From Lysobacteraceae bacterium (GTDB taxonomy: Bacteria > Pseudomonadota > Gammaproteobacteria > Xanthomonadales > Xanthomonadaceae): 10,884 bases of DNA. Under the pieces are notes generated by a model that saw only the letters and a program-made list of their open reading frames with translations, had not been told where the DNA came from and did no database searches. Numbering within the stretch: position 1 is the stretch's first letter; each line of letters opens with the position of its first letter. Positions 8,298-10,884 of this stretch are shown in pieces. The position numbers were made by a program, and so were the translations under genes. The stretch lies in the NCBI GenBank assembly GCA_003449515.1, contig DMHI01000025.1:1-10884 (forward strand). The letters run 5' to 3'.

Positions 8298-8334
8298 GCC
8301 GCGCTCTGCTCCGCCCTCACCGTCCGCGCCCACC

Positions 8335-9126
8335 TTGAACGACCTGCTCGCCGCCCTGCTGCTCGGCCTGATCGAGGGCCTCACCGAGTTCCTGCCGATC
8401 TCGTCTACCGGCCACCTGCTGATCGCGCAGCATTGGCTCGGGCCGCAGAGCGACCTGTTCAACATCGTGATCCAGAGCGGCGCGATCCTCGCCATCGTGC
8501 TGGTGTTCCGCGAGCGGCTGGTGCGCCTCGCGCTCGACTGGCGCGCACCGGAATCGCGCGACTACCTGCTGAAACTCGGGCTGGCGTTCGCGGTGACGGC
8601 CCTGGTGGGCCTGCCGGTACGCCTGCTCGGCTGGGAACTGCCGGAAACGGTCACGCCGGTGGCCATCGCGCTGATCGTTGGCGGCGTGGCGATGCTGCTG
8701 ATCGAACGCCTGCTGGCGAACCGGCCCACGCAGGCGGCGATCAGCTGGAACGTGGCGGTGTGGGTGGGCCTGGCGCAGGTGCTGGCCGGCGTGTTTCCCG
8801 GCACCTCGCGCTCGGCAGCGGCGATTTTCGCGGCCATGCTCGCCGGCGCGCTGGCGCGGCCAGCGGCGGCCGAATTCGCCTTTCTCGTGGGCATTCCGAC
8901 CATGTTCGCCGCGAGCGCCTTCGCCATCCTCGAATATGCGACCAGCGCCAGTGCGCCGCGCGAGGACTGGGCCGCGCTGGGCGTGGCCTTCGCGGCGGCG
9001 GCGCTGTCGGGCTTCGTGGTGGTGCGCTGGTTCATGGGCTGGATCAAGAACCACAGCTTCGCGCCGTTCGCGCTCTACCGCATCGCGCTGGGCGCAGGCC
9101 TGCTGCTGCTCCTGCCCGCGCGCTGA
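8335..9126 (+). CDS. uppP: Undecaprenyl-diphosphate phosphatase UppP (BacA family)
   Basis: Integral inner-membrane enzyme that dephosphorylates undecaprenyl pyrophosphate, recycling the lipid carrier for peptidoglycan and other envelope polymers; its overproduction is known to confer bacitracin resistance in other bacteria. It has 263 residues, the usual length. The first signature LIEGLTEFLPISSTGH (12-27) includes Glu14, Glu18 and His27, and the second, PGTSRS (155-160), includes the catalytic Arg159. Several hydrophobic segments cover the rest, e.g. LGLAFAVTALVGLPV (81-95), VAIALIVGGVAMLLI (109-123) and AALGVAFAAAALSGFVVV near the C-terminus. The start codon is TTG at 8335: the conserved N-terminus begins here and no ATG or GTG is available nearby. 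No good Shine-Dalgarno is seen. The gene is divergent from glnA and converges with the hydrolase gene. Confidence 0.97.
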   Translation: MNDLLAALLLGLIEGLTEFLPISSTGHLLIAQHWLGPQSDLFNIVIQSGAILAIVLVFRERLVRLALDWRAPESRDYLLKLGLAFAVTALVGLPVRLLGWELPETVTPVAIALIVGGVAMLLIERLLANRPTQAAISWNVAVWVGLAQVLAGVFPGTSRSAAAIFAAMLAGALARPAAAEFAFLVGIPTMFAASAFAILEYATSASAPREDWAALGVAFAAAALSGFVVVRWFMGWIKNHSFAPFALYRIALGAGLLLLLPAR

Positions 9127-9184
9127 TCAGTCCGCCGGGTAGCCCAGCCGCAGCGCGAGCGCGCCGAGTGGCGCGAGCTGACCT

Positions 9185-10195
9185 TCAAGCGACTCGGGCC
9201 GCTGCCCCGTCGCCCAGCACGGCCTCGAACCGGCTGCGGATCCAGACCTCCGCGAATCCGTGCAGGTGCGCATCGAGAAGGAAGCCGCAGTGGCCGCCAT
9301 GCGCGGCGATCTCGAGCCGGACGTGGGCGGGAAGGCGGAGGGCGTGGAAGTCCGCCACCGGAATCACCGGATCGTCGGCGGCGGTCAGGATCGAGGCCGG
9401 CACAGCAAGCCCGGCCAACCGGTCTCCGGCGATGGCGTAGCCGTCGAGATAGGCCTCGAGGCTGGGAAACTCGGTGTACCGCTCGACCAGGTAGCGGGTG
9501 AGGCCACGCATGTCGCGGTCGAGGTCGCCGGGCGCGAAGCGGTGGCGATCCGGGAAATGCCGGCGCTTGGCCTGCAGCGAGCGCCGCCACTTGCGCATGA
9601 AGTACCAGTGGTACAGCGGCAGCCCGCCTTCGAGCGCGCGCAGGCCGGCCTCGCCATGCACCACCGGGCAGATCGCCGCGACATGCGCGAGCCGGAGCCC
9701 GGCCGCGGGTGCGGCGTGCGCGAGGCGCAGCGCGAAATTGCCGCCCAGCGAGAAACCCGCCGCAAACCAGGGCAGATCGGGCCGCTGGGCTTGCGCCGCC
9801 TTCGCCGCCTGCACCACTTCATCCAGCCGGCAGGAGTGGAAGGGCTCGGGATTCAGATGATGCGTATCGCCGTGGTCGCGGAAATTCAGCAGCACCACGT
9901 CGAAACCGGCTCGCAGCAGGGCTGCCGCGGTGTGGCGCACGTAGCTCGACCGGTGACTGCCCTCCCAGCCGTGCAGCAGCAGGGCGGCGGCACGCGCGGG
10001 CACAGCGGCGGATTGCAGATGGAAGGCCTGCAAGGTGGCGGGGCCGGCCGGCAGCAGCCACTCGGTGGTCCGCGGTGACAACGCGGCGAGTGCGCGCTCG
10101 CCGGCGACACGGCGCGGCGGCGCCGCCGACAGTACGGACTGCAGATGACCACTGCGCAGCCAGGCAGGCGGTCGGTAGTCGGCAGCGGTAAGCAT
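9185..10195 (-). CDS. YheT-type alpha/beta hydrolase
   Basis: Predicted cytoplasmic serine hydrolase of the YheT/UPF0017 (ABHD1/3-like) group, whose physiological substrate is poorly defined but probably an ester. It has 336 residues, close to the family length. The opening PPAWLRSGHLQSV is the family N-terminal signature. HGWEGS (75-80) is the oxyanion strand-turn. The nucleophile elbow is GFSLGGN with Ser149, the acid is in AADDPVIP (Asp274 or 275) and the histidine is in HGGHCGF (His302). NFRDHGDTHHLN (104-115) is another conserved block. ATG 10195 lies eight bases after the stop of the acyltransferase gene, suggesting an operon of lipid-related enzymes. No strong Shine-Dalgarno is visible. 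The last six codons (AAARVA) look less like coding sequence than the +1 frame that runs on to 9127; see the frameshift finding. Confidence 0.93.
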   Translation of the reverse strand: MLTAADYRPPAWLRSGHLQSVLSAAPPRRVAGERALAALSPRTTEWLLPAGPATLQAFHLQSAAVPARAAALLLHGWEGSHRSSYVRHTAAALLRAGFDVVLLNFRDHGDTHHLNPEPFHSCRLDEVVQAAKAAQAQRPDLPWFAAGFSLGGNFALRLAHAAPAAGLRLAHVAAICPVVHGEAGLRALEGGLPLYHWYFMRKWRRSLQAKRRHFPDRHRFAPGDLDRDMRGLTRYLVERYTEFPSLEAYLDGYAIAGDRLAGLAVPASILTAADDPVIPVADFHALRLPAHVRLEIAAHGGHCGFLLDAHLHGFAEVWIRSRFEAVLGDGAAARVA

Positions 10196-10203
10196 CGGCC
10201 GGC

Positions 10204-10884
10204 TCAGCGCGCCATCCGCGCCACGACGCGCTCGCGGCAGGTCTCGGCCATGCGCCGGCGGCCGTCCTCGCTGGGCGCCACCGGTTCGAGGAAGTGCACC
10301 TCGGCCACCCGGCCCGGCTCGCCCAGCAGGCGCACAAAGTTAGCCACGAAGCCCTCGCCGGGCGCGAAGGCCACGATGGGTTGCGCATCGCCGCCCGGGC
10401 CGTAACGCAGGGCCACCGGCTGGACCGGCACACCGGCCAGCAGCGCCGGCTGGAAGATGCGGGCGTGGAACACCCCAACCGCCGTGCCATCGGTGGCGCG
10501 CCCTTCCGGGAACACCGCCACCGGACGGCCCTGCTGCAGCCGCAGCAGCATCTGGTGCATCACGCCATGCAGCGAGTCCTGACTGCCGCGGTGGTGATAG
10601 ATGGTGCCGCCCAGGCTCGCCAGCCAGCCCACCAGCGGCCACTTCTCGACCTCGGCCTTGGAGACGAAGCCGGCCCAGAGCTGGCTGTGGAACAGCTCGA
10701 TGTCGATCCAGCTCACATGATTCGCCACGAACAGCACCGCGCCCGGAAGCGGGGTGCCGAAGCGCCGCACGCGGAAACCGAACACCCGCAGCAGCCCCGC
10801 CGACCAGGCGCGGATCACCCGGCTGTGGGCACTCTCGCCGCCCCAGGCCCAGCCGCCGCTGCCCGGAACGACCAGCACCAGCAC
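10204..10884 (-). CDS. PlsC-type 1-acyl-glycerol-3-phosphate acyltransferase, 5' end outside the window
   Basis: Membrane-associated acyltransferase of the LPLAT/PlsC family, expected to acylate a lysophospholipid such as lysophosphatidic acid in phospholipid synthesis. The 226 codons present are open to the right edge, so the N-terminus is probably missing; GTG at the very edge could be read as a start but is more likely internal. The catalytic HX4D motif is in FVANHVSWID (His56 and Asp61 counting from the edge). The second block is GGTIYHHRG (92-100), and the glycerol-phosphate binding block is VFPEGRATDG (124-133). The next block, GVPVQPVALRYG, is also typical. The C-terminus is complete, ending in REVRVVAR-like basic residues before TGA at 10204. 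It precedes the hydrolase gene by eight bases and is probably cotranscribed with it. OlsA-like or other acyltransferase specificities are possible. Confidence 0.9.
   Translation of the reverse strand: MLVLVVPGSGGWAWGGESAHSRVIRAWSAGLLRVFGFRVRRFGTPLPGAVLFVANHVSWIDIELFHSQLWAGFVSKAEVEKWPLVGWLASLGGTIYHHRGSQDSLHGVMHQMLLRLQQGRPVAVFPEGRATDGTAVGVFHARIFQPALLAGVPVQPVALRYGPGGDAQPIVAFAPGEGFVANFVRLLGEPGRVAEVHFLEPVAPSEDGRRRMAETCRERVVARMAR

Noticed and set aside
8084..8320. Short minus-strand frame in the glnA upstream region
   Set aside because: It crosses the sigma-54 promoter and glnA leader, has mixed codon use and overlaps the glnA start out of frame; no support as a gene.
9160..9175. Six-base hairpin CGCGCC-GAGT-GGCGCG between uppP and the hydrolase gene, as a terminator
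   Set aside because: The stem is short, no T-run follows on either strand, and such palindromes are common at this GC content; the region may even be coding if the proposed frameshift is real.
8139..9440. Plus-strand open frame of 433 codons overlapping uppP
   Set aside because: Arg/Ala-rich shadow in another frame of uppP, running into antisense of the hydrolase gene.

Overview
The window is a high-GC, gene-dense piece of chromosome from a proteobacterium. Product similarity points to the gammaproteobacterial order Xanthomonadales/Lysobacterales: the UppP, PlsC-like and NtrB/NtrC sequences read like xanthomonad versions of these proteins as I remember them, and no database search was run. 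Nine protein-coding genes account for almost all of the sequence. Seven are on the minus strand and two on the plus strand. I see no tRNA, rRNA, CRISPR array, insertion sequence or phage gene, and no gene-free stretch longer than 300 bases.

Layout: (1) 1-1768, minus strand: a class I SAM-dependent methyltransferase followed 48 bp later by the N-terminal 245 residues of a FadI-like thiolase that runs off the left edge. (2) 1831-2736, plus strand: a 301-residue protein I do not recognise, divergent from the methyltransferase and convergent with ntrC. (3) 2753-8094, minus strand: a nitrogen-regulation block in the order glnA, unknown membrane-anchored protein, ntrB, ntrC. (4) 8335-9126, plus strand: uppP, divergent from glnA. 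(5) 9185-10884, minus strand: a PlsC-type acyltransferase (5' end outside the window) followed by a YheT-type alpha/beta hydrolase.

How the genes work together: NtrB (PAS plus histidine kinase) and NtrC (receiver, sigma-54 AAA+ domain with GAFTGA, Fis-type helix-turn-helix) form the two-component system that senses nitrogen state. glnA encodes the adenylylatable glutamine synthetase, with Tyr398 conserved. Upstream of glnA is a textbook sigma-54 -24/-12 element (8132-8147). About 95 bp upstream of the inferred start is a plausible NtrC-like dyad, and a TGGTGC half-site lies 34 bp nearer. This gives a closed circuit: NtrC activates glnA. Unlike the E. coli glnALG order, a 404-codon gene for an inner-membrane-anchored, cysteine-containing protein sits between glnA and ntrBC. 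It has its own sigma-70-like promoter and a strong ribosome binding site and probably leads the ntrBC transcript.

The rest is envelope, lipid and housekeeping metabolism. I found no evidence of a new defence, mobile or biosynthetic system. The points most worth a second look are the gene inserted in the glnA-ntrBC block, an 11-bp perfect hairpin that contains both stop codons of the convergent genes at 2731-2758, a possible frameshift at the 3' end of the hydrolase gene, and the glnA control region.
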